DNA of 38,997 nucleotides. Source: a virus. Where the stretch lies: IMG/VR virus record IMGVR_UViG_3300044712_000465, positions 1 through 38,997 of that record, one strand, 5' to 3'. Below are positions 32,105 to 38,953 of the stretch, piece by piece (the stretch's first letter is position 1; every line of letters starts with the position of its first letter). Under the pieces are notes generated by a model that worked only from the letters and a program-made list of their open reading frames with translations, was not told the origin of the DNA and did no database searches. Position numbers and translations under genes: made by a program.

Positions 32105-32788
32105 TTATTTATGAACAAAATAAGCTTTAGAATCTTTTTCGTATGCTTTGAACTTAGAATGAAGTGGATAACCAGTTATAATATCTTCATCTCTTAATCT
32201 ATGTATTACCTCATTAAATACAAACATATTGCAATTTCTTTCTTTAACATCAAGAACTTCCATCATAGTCACCATTGAACTAAGAAGAAATATTGCCCTT
32301 TCTCTTTTACAACCCCAAACTCCAGGATTGTATATTATACGTTTATCATATTCCTCATTTAACAACTTCTCATAGCGTTCACCTGTTACATTTGCGTTCT
32401 TAAATTGCATTCTTGACCATTTGCTATTGCACCAGTAGTTTTCTTCATTTGAAACATAAACCACTTTATTGTTCTCTATCTTTGGAAGATGATTAATTGT
32501 TACATCAAATAAATCTGTAAACCAACAATCGTCAAGTTCTTCATGCTTTAGAATATAATCTAAATAGAAACTAAATCTTTGGTCATTGGCACTCCATGGA
32601 TAGTCAAATACTCTAACAAAAGTAACCTTAGGATAGTTTTGCTTGAAAGCATCGTTTAATTCATCATGAAAGATTACACCTTTATCAATACCTTGATACC
32701 AATACTTCATGTATACATCTACATTTGGAGGGAATACACTTGCACCTTGTGGATCAGATTTCTTAGTCAAGTATGTTGTGAAAACCAT
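32105..32788 (-). CDS. Glycosyltransferase-like protein, GT-A type
   Basis: A 227-residue protein starting MVFTTYLTKKSDPQ, a common N-terminus in phage or capsular sugar-nucleotide transferases, with DLFD at 92-95 as the DxD-like metal site, VYVSNEENYW, and IIYNPGVWGCKRER (about 150-163) whose NPG/GxxGC form is typical of galactosyl- or glucosyltransferases. Assignment by these patterns is moderate. It lies three bases before the GT4 gene and four bases after the GT2 gene, all cotranscribed. Confidence 0.75.
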   Translation of the reverse strand: MVFTTYLTKKSDPQGASVFPPNVDVYMKYWYQGIDKGVIFHDELNDAFKQNYPKVTFVRVFDYPWSANDQRFSFYLDYILKHEELDDCWFTDLFDVTINHLPKIENNKVVYVSNEENYWCNSKWSRMQFKNANVTGERYEKLLNEEYDKRIIYNPGVWGCKRERAIFLLSSMVTMMEVLDVKERNCNMFVFNEVIHRLRDEDIITGYPLHSKFKAYEKDSKAYFVHK

Positions 32789-32792
32789 AATA

Positions 32793-33467
32793 TTATGATT
32801 TTGAAGTTAGTCTTTCTGAATGTCTCCTACAATAATAGAGAGGTTCAGGTTCATAGCCAAAAGTAATTTTCTTGTTAATCAAATCTGTTAACCATTTTGT
32901 ATCTTCTTTCCGTTTCAAATCTGTTTTGATTCCTACTTCTGTTAGATTTGTTTTGAATATTGCTGTAGCAAAATTCTGATTGTTATGAAGTCCCTCACGA
33001 TTAATATACTTGGAAACATCAATTCTTTGTACAGTTCTTGTCTGGTAATACTCATTAGGCTCAGTAAAGAAGTACATTGCCGAAAATAGCATATCTACTT
33101 TTTGATTTTCAATTGCTCTCACTAAATATTCTAATCTATATTTATGTGAAATATCATCTGAATCTTGCCATACACAATAATCTGCTTTCTTCCACTCTTC
33201 CATATAATCAATAGTTGGCTGATTAATAATCTTAAAGATTTCATTCCTTGCATAGCCTACACCTCTATTTGTATGACTAGTAATAAGATTAATATCTAAA
33301 TCATCATGTGCATCTATTATCTTGTTAACAATATCATTTGTTTTATCTGTAGAGCCGTCATCATAAATAATAATTCTGAACTCCTGGTATGTTTGATCCA
33401 AAATACTTTGAATAGCTTGTTCAACATACTTCTCACGATTAAATACAGGCATTAATACATTAATCAT
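32793..33467 (-). CDS. Glycosyltransferase family 2
   Basis: A 224-residue enzyme. The GT2 start is at the Met of MINVLMPVFNREKYVEQAIQ, ATG 33465-33467; an earlier ATG (33494) would extend it into the upstream gene. It has IIIYDDGSTDKT (about residues 32-43, the UDP-binding Asp) and VWQDSDDIS (about 92-100, DxD-like). It transfers sugar from a nucleotide donor. Its ATG overlaps the stop of 33460-33687, so translation is coupled. It is the first enzyme in the sugar cassette. Confidence 0.9.
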   Translation of the reverse strand: MINVLMPVFNREKYVEQAIQSILDQTYQEFRIIIYDDGSTDKTNDIVNKIIDAHDDLDINLITSHTNRGVGYARNEIFKIINQPTIDYMEEWKKADYCVWQDSDDISHKYRLEYLVRAIENQKVDMLFSAMYFFTEPNEYYQTRTVQRIDVSKYINREGLHNNQNFATAIFKTNLTEVGIKTDLKRKEDTKWLTDLINKKITFGYEPEPLYYCRRHSERLTSKS

Positions 33468-33687
33468 CATCTTCATCAATAAAGTTATCTTCAATCAATA
33501 TCTTGAGTTTTGCAATAAGTTCTTTCAACTTAGCATCTTTCAAGATCTGTTTCTTTTGTTCAAGTAATTTCAATATACTTTCAATCACAATCTTTTTCTC
33601 AGATTCTGCAAAAGCTATAACCAATCTCTTATCATAATCTTCTGCTTCTTCTCCAAACTTCTGATAATATCTTTGTTCTATTGTCAT
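33460..33687 (-). CDS. Hypothetical coiled-coil protein, 75 aa
   Basis: A short acidic/basic coiled coil (residues about 27-66: SEKKIVIESILKLLEQKK then a Lys/Leu repeat) with an acidic tail EDDD. No family is recognised. Its end overlaps the GT2 ATG (GATGATTAATG), and it may regulate or scaffold the sugar enzymes, or be a DNA-end protein. Only its position and composition support this. Confidence 0.65.
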   Translation of the reverse strand: MTIEQRYYQKFGEEAEDYDKRLVIAFAESEKKIVIESILKLLEQKKQILKDAKLKELIAKLKILIEDNFIDEDDD

Positions 33688-33753
33688 AATAATAAAGTGT
33701 CATTTCAATAGTACAACATATCACCAGTTTCAATACTAATCAATATCTTAATA

Positions 33754-34503
33754 TTAATTAAATGCTGCTTCTTCTGTTTCTTTAAGTTTTTCATATGTAA
33801 GAGCATCATCTTTTGTTTCTTCTCCAATGTGAATAATCTCAAGCTTCTCACGACTTTCATTTTCATCAAATAATTGTGGCTGATTCCAATCCATCTTTTC
33901 ATATCCAATATTCATTTTTAGTACTAACATTGGTACATGCTTTTTAAATCCAAAATCAATATTGAAATCTAACACATAAACTTTCTCCATTACTTTCAAA
34001 AACGCTTCCATGTTTACAATATCTCTAGTATCTATAGCACCTTGATTCTTATAAACTTCTGCTTCAATCTTAGTTCCATTCTTTCTATTCACTACCCGAC
34101 TGATAAGAGAATACTCTGGATTGATTTGAACCATTGCTCGACCTTCCACAAGCTTCTTAGTGATATCATTGACTGCATCCACATCAAATATATCTTTAGC
34201 ATCTTTTGGTTGTTTATAATCATGTACAAGTCTAACCTCACGAACCATTGGAATTAGTTTTACTTTGTCATTCTCAACACTATTGAAGACAACTATCTCA
34301 TTGTTTAGTTCATCATTACTATAGTCATAATTTGTAACAAAATATGTATGTTCAAATTCAATAACCAACTCGAATTGATTCTGTTCTATTAGAAATCTAT
34401 TGTCTACAACATCATACTTTACTTTTTTATGCTCAAAGAATCCTCCAGGTTTAACTTTTGTAATTTCTTTTGCAATAGTTTCATCTACATACATTATTTT
34501 CAT
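33754..34503 (-). CDS. Hypothetical 249-aa protein upstream of the sugar cassette
   Basis: A 249-residue soluble protein with many charged residues and beta-like stretches (VDNRFLIEQNQFELVIEFEH, FVTNYDYSNDELNNEIVVFN), an Asp-rich centre and a Glu-rich tail. No family is recognised and no enzyme motif is visible. It sits after the DUF1351-like gene (20 bases) and before the 75-aa coiled coil (66 bases), in the early-to-middle region. It could be a DNA-binding or annealing partner, but nothing shows it. Confidence 0.65.
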   Translation of the reverse strand: MKIMYVDETIAKEITKVKPGGFFEHKKVKYDVVDNRFLIEQNQFELVIEFEHTYFVTNYDYSNDELNNEIVVFNSVENDKVKLIPMVREVRLVHDYKQPKDAKDIFDVDAVNDITKKLVEGRAMVQINPEYSLISRVVNRKNGTKIEAEVYKNQGAIDTRDIVNMEAFLKVMEKVYVLDFNIDFGFKKHVPMLVLKMNIGYEKMDWNQPQLFDENESREKLEIIHIGEETKDDALTYEKLKETEEAAFN

Positions 34504-34523
34504 ATTAAATATAATAAATAAAA

Positions 34524-35675
34524 TTAAATCTTTTCGATATTCTCAACTATATACACATTGACTTTCTGTATCAAAACTTTCACATTGCTCAGAATCTCTT
34601 TTGATTCCTCGGATTTCAACTCAGGATATTTAATATCAAGTAAAACAGCAGCTAATGCTTTTAGTTTATCTTTATCAGGCGCTAATCTCATTGCTTTTTC
34701 TTTTGCTATATTTTCTTTCTTTACTCTCTCCTCTTCATCTTTCTTTCTCTTTAATGTTTCTTCTGCTTTAATCTTAGCTTTTTCTAAATCTTTTAGTCGC
34801 TTATCTTCTTCTGCTTTGATTCTTTGTTGCTCTTTCTCATTAGCAATTCTTTCTTGTTCAGCTTTCTCAATCTGTATTCGTTTTTCTTCAAGTCTGCTTT
34901 TCATCTCAATTTCTAACTCACTAAACATCTTTTCAAAGTCTTTACTTTCTTTTACTAAATCGAAACTGATTTCAAGTTCATCAAACTTAAATGTAATACC
35001 ATCGAATACAAGACCAATACTAACAAGTCTATTAATCTTCTTATTATTTTCTTCTTGCTCTATTTTAAGTCTTTCATTCTCTTCTTTAATTCTGATTTGC
35101 TCTTTCCTCTCTTCTTCTTGTTGTCTGATTTTCTCTTCTTCTTCTTTCTTAATCTTCTCTTGCTTAATCTCGTATAACTCTTTCATATTCTTTAAAAGAA
35201 TCTGATAAACTTCTTCAGTCATATGTTTAATATCGTAAACTGCAGAAGCTTCAGGAAGATATACAGAAATTTCTTTATTTCTTGTTTCAAATAATTCATT
35301 CAATCTTTTCTCCTCTTGAAGTTCAATGAACTTCTCTTGCTCTTCTAGTTTATCTTCTAATGGAACGATATATGATTTAATGATATTTGCTAAACCATCA
35401 ATAGCTTTACTCTTCAAAACTAAATTCTCTTTCAATCCTTTTCTTGTTTTCTCAACATTCACTCTAATCTCTTTTAGCTTTAATCTAGCATCCCTTGCTT
35501 TCAACATCATGTCTTTATCATTTACATCTACAACAACAATATCTTTAACAATTGTTTCCCATTCTTGAGCAGCTTTGAATAAAGGCTCAAAAGTATTTCT
35601 CAAATCAGTAACTAAAACTGAATCTAATCCTTGCAACTCTGGAATGTTTTTGAATTCCACTATGTTATTTTGCAT
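34524..35675 (-). CDS. DUF1351-like coiled-coil protein
   Basis: A 383-residue protein. The N-terminal 120 residues fit the start of DUF1351 phage proteins (KARDARLKLKEIRVNVEKTR, LKENLVLKSKAIDGLANIIK, PLEDKLEEQEKFIE). Two long Lys/Glu/Arg coiled coils follow (residues about 120-215 and 255-335), with a hydrophobic C-terminal helix. DUF1351 genes are commonly near recT-like and YqaJ exonuclease genes in Firmicutes phages, as here. The mechanism is unknown; a replication or recombination accessory role is inferred. The heavy antisense ORF on the plus strand (34558-35205) is a composition artefact. Confidence 0.7.
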   Translation of the reverse strand: MQNNIVEFKNIPELQGLDSVLVTDLRNTFEPLFKAAQEWETIVKDIVVVDVNDKDMMLKARDARLKLKEIRVNVEKTRKGLKENLVLKSKAIDGLANIIKSYIVPLEDKLEEQEKFIELQEEKRLNELFETRNKEISVYLPEASAVYDIKHMTEEVYQILLKNMKELYEIKQEKIKKEEEEKIRQQEEERKEQIRIKEENERLKIEQEENNKKINRLVSIGLVFDGITFKFDELEISFDLVKESKDFEKMFSELEIEMKSRLEEKRIQIEKAEQERIANEKEQQRIKAEEDKRLKDLEKAKIKAEETLKRKKDEEERVKKENIAKEKAMRLAPDKDKLKALAAVLLDIKYPELKSEESKEILSNVKVLIQKVNVYIVENIEKI

Positions 35676-35710
35676 AACTTTAATTAAATAAATTTATATA
35701 TTAAGTTCAA

Positions 35711-35797
35711 GTAGTAAACTGGATTTGAACCAGTACCGCCATTTTAATTTGGCTTTTGGCTTGTTTCCTCAATGTCTACCAATTGCATCATTACTAC
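35711..35797 (-). tRNA. Class II tRNA-like gene with degenerate anticodon arm
   Basis: An 87-base minus-strand element. Acceptor GTAGTAA pairs fully with TTACTAC (7 bp). The D region ATGCAATTGGTAGACAT carries the conserved GGTAGA of tRNA-Leu-type D loops. The T arm is perfect: ACTGG-TTCAAAT-CCAGT. A stem GCCA/TGGC with loop AATTAAAA may be a long variable arm. No good 5-bp anticodon stem forms and the expected U33 is missing, so the isotype is uncertain (Leu-like by shape and D loop). A tandem AAGCCAA heptamer lies in the bad region. CCA is not encoded. It may be a decayed tRNA or one needing unusual folding. Confidence 0.6.
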
Positions 35798-35800
35798 ATT

Positions 35801-36355
35801 TTATTTACATTCCCAAATTCCTTTTCCCCCCATTCTATATTTCCATAAGCTATTCCTAACTTGAGCATCTCCATCAAAGATATTATCTTTAGGAAATTGT
35901 TTCCTCCAATAGTAAGGAGACCATTGAAACAATCCAGTATATCCAAGTTTATTCACAACTTGAGTTCTACAACTACTTTCACACCTCATTATCCTTTTTG
36001 CCCAAGTACTTTCAGCATTGCTCTTAGCATACTTATCAATGACTTTATCCCAATACTTACAATCTCCTTCATGTGTTTTAATGTTTGTTTTCGGTTTAAC
36101 TGTATTTGTAATGATTCTTTTTGTTGCATTTGTATATTCATTCTTTGTGATGCTAACTTTGTTTGCTCTAGTAAGAACTTCGCCCTCTTGCTTCCTTTCT
36201 TTGTCATCATTCTTTCGTTCAAGTATTGATGCATCAATCGAAACTCTTTCTGTATCTTGTTGTCTAGCACCTTCAACTTTATTAATCCAATTATTAAATT
36301 CATAGTTAGTTATACTAATATTAATGAATAAGAGGAACAATAAAATTATTCTCAT
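35801..36355 (-). CDS. Secreted or membrane-anchored lysozyme / transglycosylase-like protein
   Basis: A 184-residue protein from ATG 36353-36355 (the longer frame from 36439 overlaps the upstream gene). Residues 1-16 (MRIILLFLLFINISIT) form a signal or anchor. A polar linker with no strong fold follows. The C-terminal 60-70 residues have IMRCESSCRTQV with the likely catalytic Glu, NKLGYTGLFQWSPYYW and GGKGIWECK, as in small transglycosylase/Rpf-like lysozymes of phage heads or tails. It could open the wall for DNA entry or exit. It is separate from the lysis cassette and ends next to the tRNA-like gene. Confidence 0.75.
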   Translation of the reverse strand: MRIILLFLLFINISITNYEFNNWINKVEGARQQDTERVSIDASILERKNDDKERKQEGEVLTRANKVSITKNEYTNATKRIITNTVKPKTNIKTHEGDCKYWDKVIDKYAKSNAESTWAKRIMRCESSCRTQVVNKLGYTGLFQWSPYYWRKQFPKDNIFDGDAQVRNSLWKYRMGGKGIWECK

Positions 36356-36356
36356 T

Positions 36357-36620
36357 CTACTTTTTAGCTTTTGGCTTTCTTTCATATATTCCCCTAAATT
36401 TTTGAGTAAAATATTTATTGAAATCTTCCTCACTAACAACCTTTTCTTTCTTCTGTACTAATTTGTAATGTACTCCCCACTTCTTACTATTCTTGCCATA
36501 AAATCTCCTTCTAATTGTAAGAGGATTTAAAGGACTTCTTTTTTTTGTTTCATCAAAATTATAATCCATAATGTATTGTATTAAATAAACTAATCCATTG
36601 ACCCAGATAGTAATATACAT
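36357..36620 (-). CDS. Small basic protein, unknown
   Basis: An 87-residue frame. The first 17 residues are hydrophobic, and the likely true start is the Met at residue 18 (MDYNFDETKKRS, ATG 36567-36569), giving about 70 residues. It is rich in Lys/Arg (RRRFYGKNSKKW and ERKPKAKK at the end), which suggests nucleic-acid contact. It abuts the lysozyme-like gene: its TAG ends one base before that gene's ATG. No family is recognised. Confidence 0.6.
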   Translation of the reverse strand: MYITIWVNGLVYLIQYIMDYNFDETKKRSPLNPLTIRRRFYGKNSKKWGVHYKLVQKKEKVVSEEDFNKYFTQKFRGIYERKPKAKK

Positions 36621-36639
36621 TCCAGATCAAGGGAGCAAT

Positions 36640-36909
36640 TTATTTTATACTGTAAACCATAATTATATTAGCTATTGTCATAACTATAACTGCAATACAA
36701 ATAAGAATAGTTATAATATCGAATATTTCAATATTCTTGAATCTGTATGTTGCTTTAGTTCTCTTAGAATCTTTATTCACTTTGGTATGAACTGCTTTTC
36801 TTTTTTCAACAAAAGGACTAAGTGTATGCTTAAATGGACTGCTTTCAACTTTGACTGGTCTACCAAATACAAATGAAGCTTTCTTTGTATCTAATTTCAA
36901 ATTTCTCAT
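36640..36909 (-). CDS. Basic protein with C-terminal membrane helix
   Basis: An 89-residue protein: a Lys/Arg/Phe-rich N-terminal 55 residues, then one membrane helix at about 63-86 (IFDIITILICIAVIVMTI and onward). A tail-anchored arrangement is probable, with the basic part in the cytoplasm. It is the first gene behind promoter copy 4: the downstream box ends 2 bases before its ATG. Function is unknown. Confidence 0.65.
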   Translation of the reverse strand: MRNLKLDTKKASFVFGRPVKVESSPFKHTLSPFVEKRKAVHTKVNKDSKRTKATYRFKNIEIFDIITILICIAVIVMTIANIIMVYSIK

Positions 36910-36974
36910 ATTAATTCAACATCAATTTATCTACATTTGAATAGTATCACACACACCTATTCTTTGTCAACAGA
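36906..36974. repeat. 69-bp repeat, internal copy (same as window end)
   Basis: Identical over 69 bases to 38929-38997, the right end of the window. It contains the complete promoter copy 4 and the last codons of the gene at 36957. The match is exact, while other promoter copies are only partly alike, so the two came from recent exchange or from an assembly branch. Confidence 0.85.
36912..36970 (-). promoter_or_regulatory. Early promoter copy 4 with downstream box
   Basis: On the minus strand: -35 TTGACA (36965-36970), 18-bp spacer, -10 TACTAT (36941-36946), extended -10 TG present, then the 17-bp element (36912-36928). The arms AATAG...CTATT frame the spacer and -10. The -35 is inside the last codons (SVDKE) of the gene at 36957. 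It drives 36640-36909 and beyond. Confidence 0.85.
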
Positions 36975-37235
36975 TTTATTAAAAATACGATTAAAATAAC
37001 TCTTTAGTAAAGAAGTCTTTTCTTCATCTAGTTCATCAATGAACTTGGTAATTGCCATGTATACCATATCAAGATAATCACTATCACTACTTAATTGTGT
37101 ACTTGAAGTAAAGAACTTCGGACCTAAATATGCCTTCAAGATTAAAATAGATCCCCTCGAATTCCTTTCAACTTCATATCCAATATTATTCGCAATGCAA
37201 CGATACTCACATATTTCACCTATTGAATTTTTCAT
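36957..37235 (-). CDS. Hypothetical 92-aa protein
   Basis: A 92-residue protein starting with ATG at 37233-37235 (the longer form would use TTG at 37245-37247). An N-terminal strand-rich part (EICEYRCIANNIGYEVER) is followed by a helical, acidic C-terminal part (YMAITKFIDELDEEKTSLLK). No family is recognised. Its last codons SVDKE encode the -35 of promoter copy 4. Its start is one base after the stop of the 46-codon frame at 37237. Confidence 0.65.
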   Translation of the reverse strand: MKNSIGEICEYRCIANNIGYEVERNSRGSILILKAYLGPKFFTSSTQLSSDSDYLDMVYMAITKFIDELDEEKTSLLKSYFNRIFNKSVDKE

Positions 37236-37236
37236 C

Positions 37237-37377
37237 TTATTTAGCAACTAATTTAATTAGATAATTAACCAACTTACCTACAAAATCCCAAATGAAGTCA
37301 CTAAAAACAATTCTTATCAAGAAGCAACTAGCATAGTAAATAATTAACCATCTTTCTTTAATTAACTTCTTAATAAT
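37237..37377 (-). CDS. Possible 46-aa membrane micro-ORF without ATG (ATT start)
   Basis: An open frame from ATT (37375-37377), placed directly after the stop of 37380-37679, to TAA (37237-37239), one base before the next ATG. It encodes about 46 residues with an amphipathic basic start, IIKKLIKERWLIIYYASCF, a hydrophobic middle and a KLVAK end. It has no ATG, GTG or TTG at the right place, so either a rare ATT start, a sequence error or untranslated RNA is possible. The exact fit between neighbours is the only support. Confidence 0.35.
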   Translation of the reverse strand: MIKKLIKERWLIIYYASCFLIRIVFSDFIWDFVGKLVNYLIKLVAK

Positions 37378-37379
37378 GT

Positions 37380-37679
37380 TTAATTTAATTTCTGAATCAT
37401 ATTATTTGCTATTTTTATTGCTTTCTCAAGTGCAATACCTGTACCCATCGAAAAACCAGGAATGATCTGCATTTCTAACATTCCTACAATTTCAGTACAA
37501 ATCTTCTCACCAATTAAATTCTTCTCTTTATCATAGATAGCCACATCATATCCATTCAAACAACTTTCTAAACATAATTCGCGACCATCTTCAAAGATAT
37601 AACTAAAATAGTGTCCGAAACTTCCTGATATTCCTTCTCTTTTAAAATCTCCTAAACATAATTTTCTTTGTTTATTCAT
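37380..37679 (-). CDS. Hypothetical 99-aa protein
   Basis: A 99-residue protein, possibly two small sheets with a C-terminal helix: FGHYFSYIFEDGRELCLESC (22-41), GYDVAIYDKEKNLIGEKIC, then a Met/Ile helix to the end. Several cysteines are spread out without a CxxC pair. It belongs to no family I can name. It is preceded by the micro-ORF 37697-37837, 17 bases away, and followed by the possible ATT-start frame. Confidence 0.65.
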   Translation of the reverse strand: MNKQRKLCLGDFKREGISGSFGHYFSYIFEDGRELCLESCLNGYDVAIYDKEKNLIGEKICTEIVGMLEMQIIPGFSMGTGIALEKAIKIANNMIQKLN

Positions 37680-37696
37680 TTTATGAAATGACTAAT

Positions 37697-37837
37697 TTAA
37701 TTAATTGATCCATCTATTCTATGAATCAGATCTATAATATAAACTATATATACAGAACCTAACTTTTTATTTGCAATAAAGAACTGTAAAGCTTTTATAA
37801 TTATTTCTTTTTCAAAGTCACTACAATCTTTCATCAT
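37697..37837 (-). CDS. 46-aa micro-ORF
   Basis: A complete frame: ATG ATG at 37832-37837, stop TAA 37697-37699. The product begins MMKDCSDFEKEIIIKALQFF and ends DLIHRIDGSIN. It is amphipathic and helical with no membrane segment. It is cotranscribed in the small-gene group behind the YqaJ gene. Being too short for most gene finders, it is easily missed. Function is unknown. Confidence 0.55.
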   Translation of the reverse strand: MMKDCSDFEKEIIIKALQFFIANKKLGSVYIVYIIDLIHRIDGSIN

Positions 37838-37855
37838 TATGTTTTAGTAATTAAT

Positions 37856-38008
37856 TTAATTCTCTAGCAGATGACCTAAATCACCTAAACCTAAAGCATT
37901 TAGTACTTCTTGACCTTCTTCAAATGTAATTTCACTAGATTCAACAGCTTCAACTATATTTTCAATTACTTCAACTTCTGTTTCTTCAGGATCACTAAGA
38001 GTTTCCAT
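37856..38008 (-). CDS. 50-aa acidic micro-ORF
   Basis: A complete frame with ATG at 38006-38008, overlapping the TAA of the gene at 38008 (TAATG), and stop at 37856-37858. It encodes 50 residues, strongly acidic (METLSDPEETEVEVIENIVE then SSEITFEEGQEVLNALGLG). Small, acidic phage early proteins often mimic DNA or bind a host protein; that is inference. Codon use and TAATG coupling indicate a real gene. Confidence 0.65.
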   Translation of the reverse strand: METLSDPEETEVEVIENIVEAVESSEITFEEGQEVLNALGLGDLGHLLEN

Positions 38009-38244
38009 TACTTTATATCTATACATCTACAATAAACTATTTCTGGATAGTGATCCACCTCAAGAACCATTTTTACTATTCCTTTAAACCCATCAATCTT
38101 TCTAAGTTTTTCTTCAACTTTAGTAATAAAGCTTCCTATTCCATCTTTGTAATTTACAGTCACGACTAATATAGTTATATTCTGTATTCTTATATTACCA
38201 TAATGATCTGAAATATTTTCTGTATGAATCGTTTTAAACTTCAT
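38008..38244 (-). CDS. Hypothetical 78-aa protein
   Basis: A 78-residue mixed alpha-beta protein: IRIQNITILVVTVNYKDG strands, a helix ITKVEEKLRKIDG, then VKMVLEVDHYPEIVYCRCID. It is followed immediately by the acidic micro-ORF and preceded two bases upstream by the nuclease gene, so it is in the recombination operon. A dsDNA-end accessory role is possible but there is no motif. Confidence 0.65.
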   Translation of the reverse strand: MKFKTIHTENISDHYGNIRIQNITILVVTVNYKDGIGSFITKVEEKLRKIDGFKGIVKMVLEVDHYPEIVYCRCIDIK

Positions 38245-38245
38245 T

Positions 38246-38932
38246 CTAATTAAGCTTTAAGTTATTCATGTATTCTCTAGCAACCATAATCTTCAATATC
38301 AATTTGTTTATTCCTGCTTCATCATAATCATAATTAAACACTTTAATTCTATCTTCTGGTTTCAAATCATCAAACATCATATTCTTTTCAACTTGCAGTT
38401 CCATTTCATCATATGCATCAGTACCTTCTTCTAAGAACTTTTGATACACCATTCTATTCTTTTCGGCAACAATCATATGAATAGGAGCATTATTAAGACA
38501 ATATACTAAATCGAACTTCTTTTTATCTTTGAGCATCATATAACCTTGACCTTGCCAATAATAATCTTTATTATCACCTTTAGATTTAAAGTAAGTGTGC
38601 ATATCCCACGATGACTTTACATCCACAATCCTATCTCCCATTATGTAATCAGGTTCACCAGAAATATATTCATTCTCAAATCTCTCTTTGTTCTTTAATA
38701 CTAAACCACCACCATAATGCTTTTGAACGAGAGTCAAAGAATCTTCTTCTGTATATAAACCCTTTTCAATATACTTATTGAATATCTCTTTAGTTCTTCC
38801 ATATACAGCTTCAATCCATAACTCTTCAAGATATGTCTTAGTAGTTTCTGAAAGGATCTCCGATTTTGCTCTAGGTTCAGTCATTAACTTTCCTAAAGAA
38901 GAACATCTGAATTTGTAATTATCGAACTTCAT
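38246..38932 (-). CDS. YqaJ-type viral recombinase / exonuclease (PD-(D/E)XK)
   Basis: A 228-residue nuclease of the lambda-exonuclease/YqaJ fold. The active site is GEPDYIMGDRIVDVKSSW (residues 92-109), with D95, D104 and K106 as metal/catalytic residues, followed by YYWQGQGYMML (124-134), the conserved Gln segment. It resects double-stranded ends 5'-3' and hands single strands to RecT at 1508-2494, which is close by on the circular map. An N-terminal LGKLMTEPRA segment is usual in this family. It follows promoter copy 1/5, with the ATG at 38930-38932. Confidence 0.92.
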   Translation of the reverse strand: MKFDNYKFRCSSLGKLMTEPRAKSEILSETTKTYLEELWIEAVYGRTKEIFNKYIEKGLYTEEDSLTLVQKHYGGGLVLKNKERFENEYISGEPDYIMGDRIVDVKSSWDMHTYFKSKGDNKDYYWQGQGYMMLKDKKKFDLVYCLNNAPIHMIVAEKNRMVYQKFLEEGTDAYDEMELQVEKNMMFDDLKPEDRIKVFNYDYDEAGINKLILKIMVAREYMNNLKLN

Positions 38933-38953
38933 ATTAATTCAACATCAATTTAT
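38855..38953. repeat. Terminal direct repeat, right copy
   Basis: Identical to bases 1-99. It includes the start of the YqaJ-type gene and the first part of its promoter leader. After 38953 the two ends differ, so the contig does not simply circularise through this copy. Confidence 0.9.

Noticed and set aside
33688-33753. Promoter before the 75-aa coiled-coil gene
   Set aside because: TTGATT with TATGTT at 17 bases is weak and the DNA is very AT-rich; it lacks the downstream element of the early promoters.
34558-35205. 215-aa plus-strand ORF, Ser/Phe/Leu-rich
   Set aside because: It is the complement of the Lys/Glu coiled-coil gene 34524-35675; poly-Ser/Leu is an artefact of antisense AAG/GAA codons. 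No promoter or start leader was seen.
37248-37260. TTG start at 37245-37247 for the 36957 gene
   Set aside because: ATG 37233-37235 lies just one base after the stop of the preceding frame and fits the packing of the region better.
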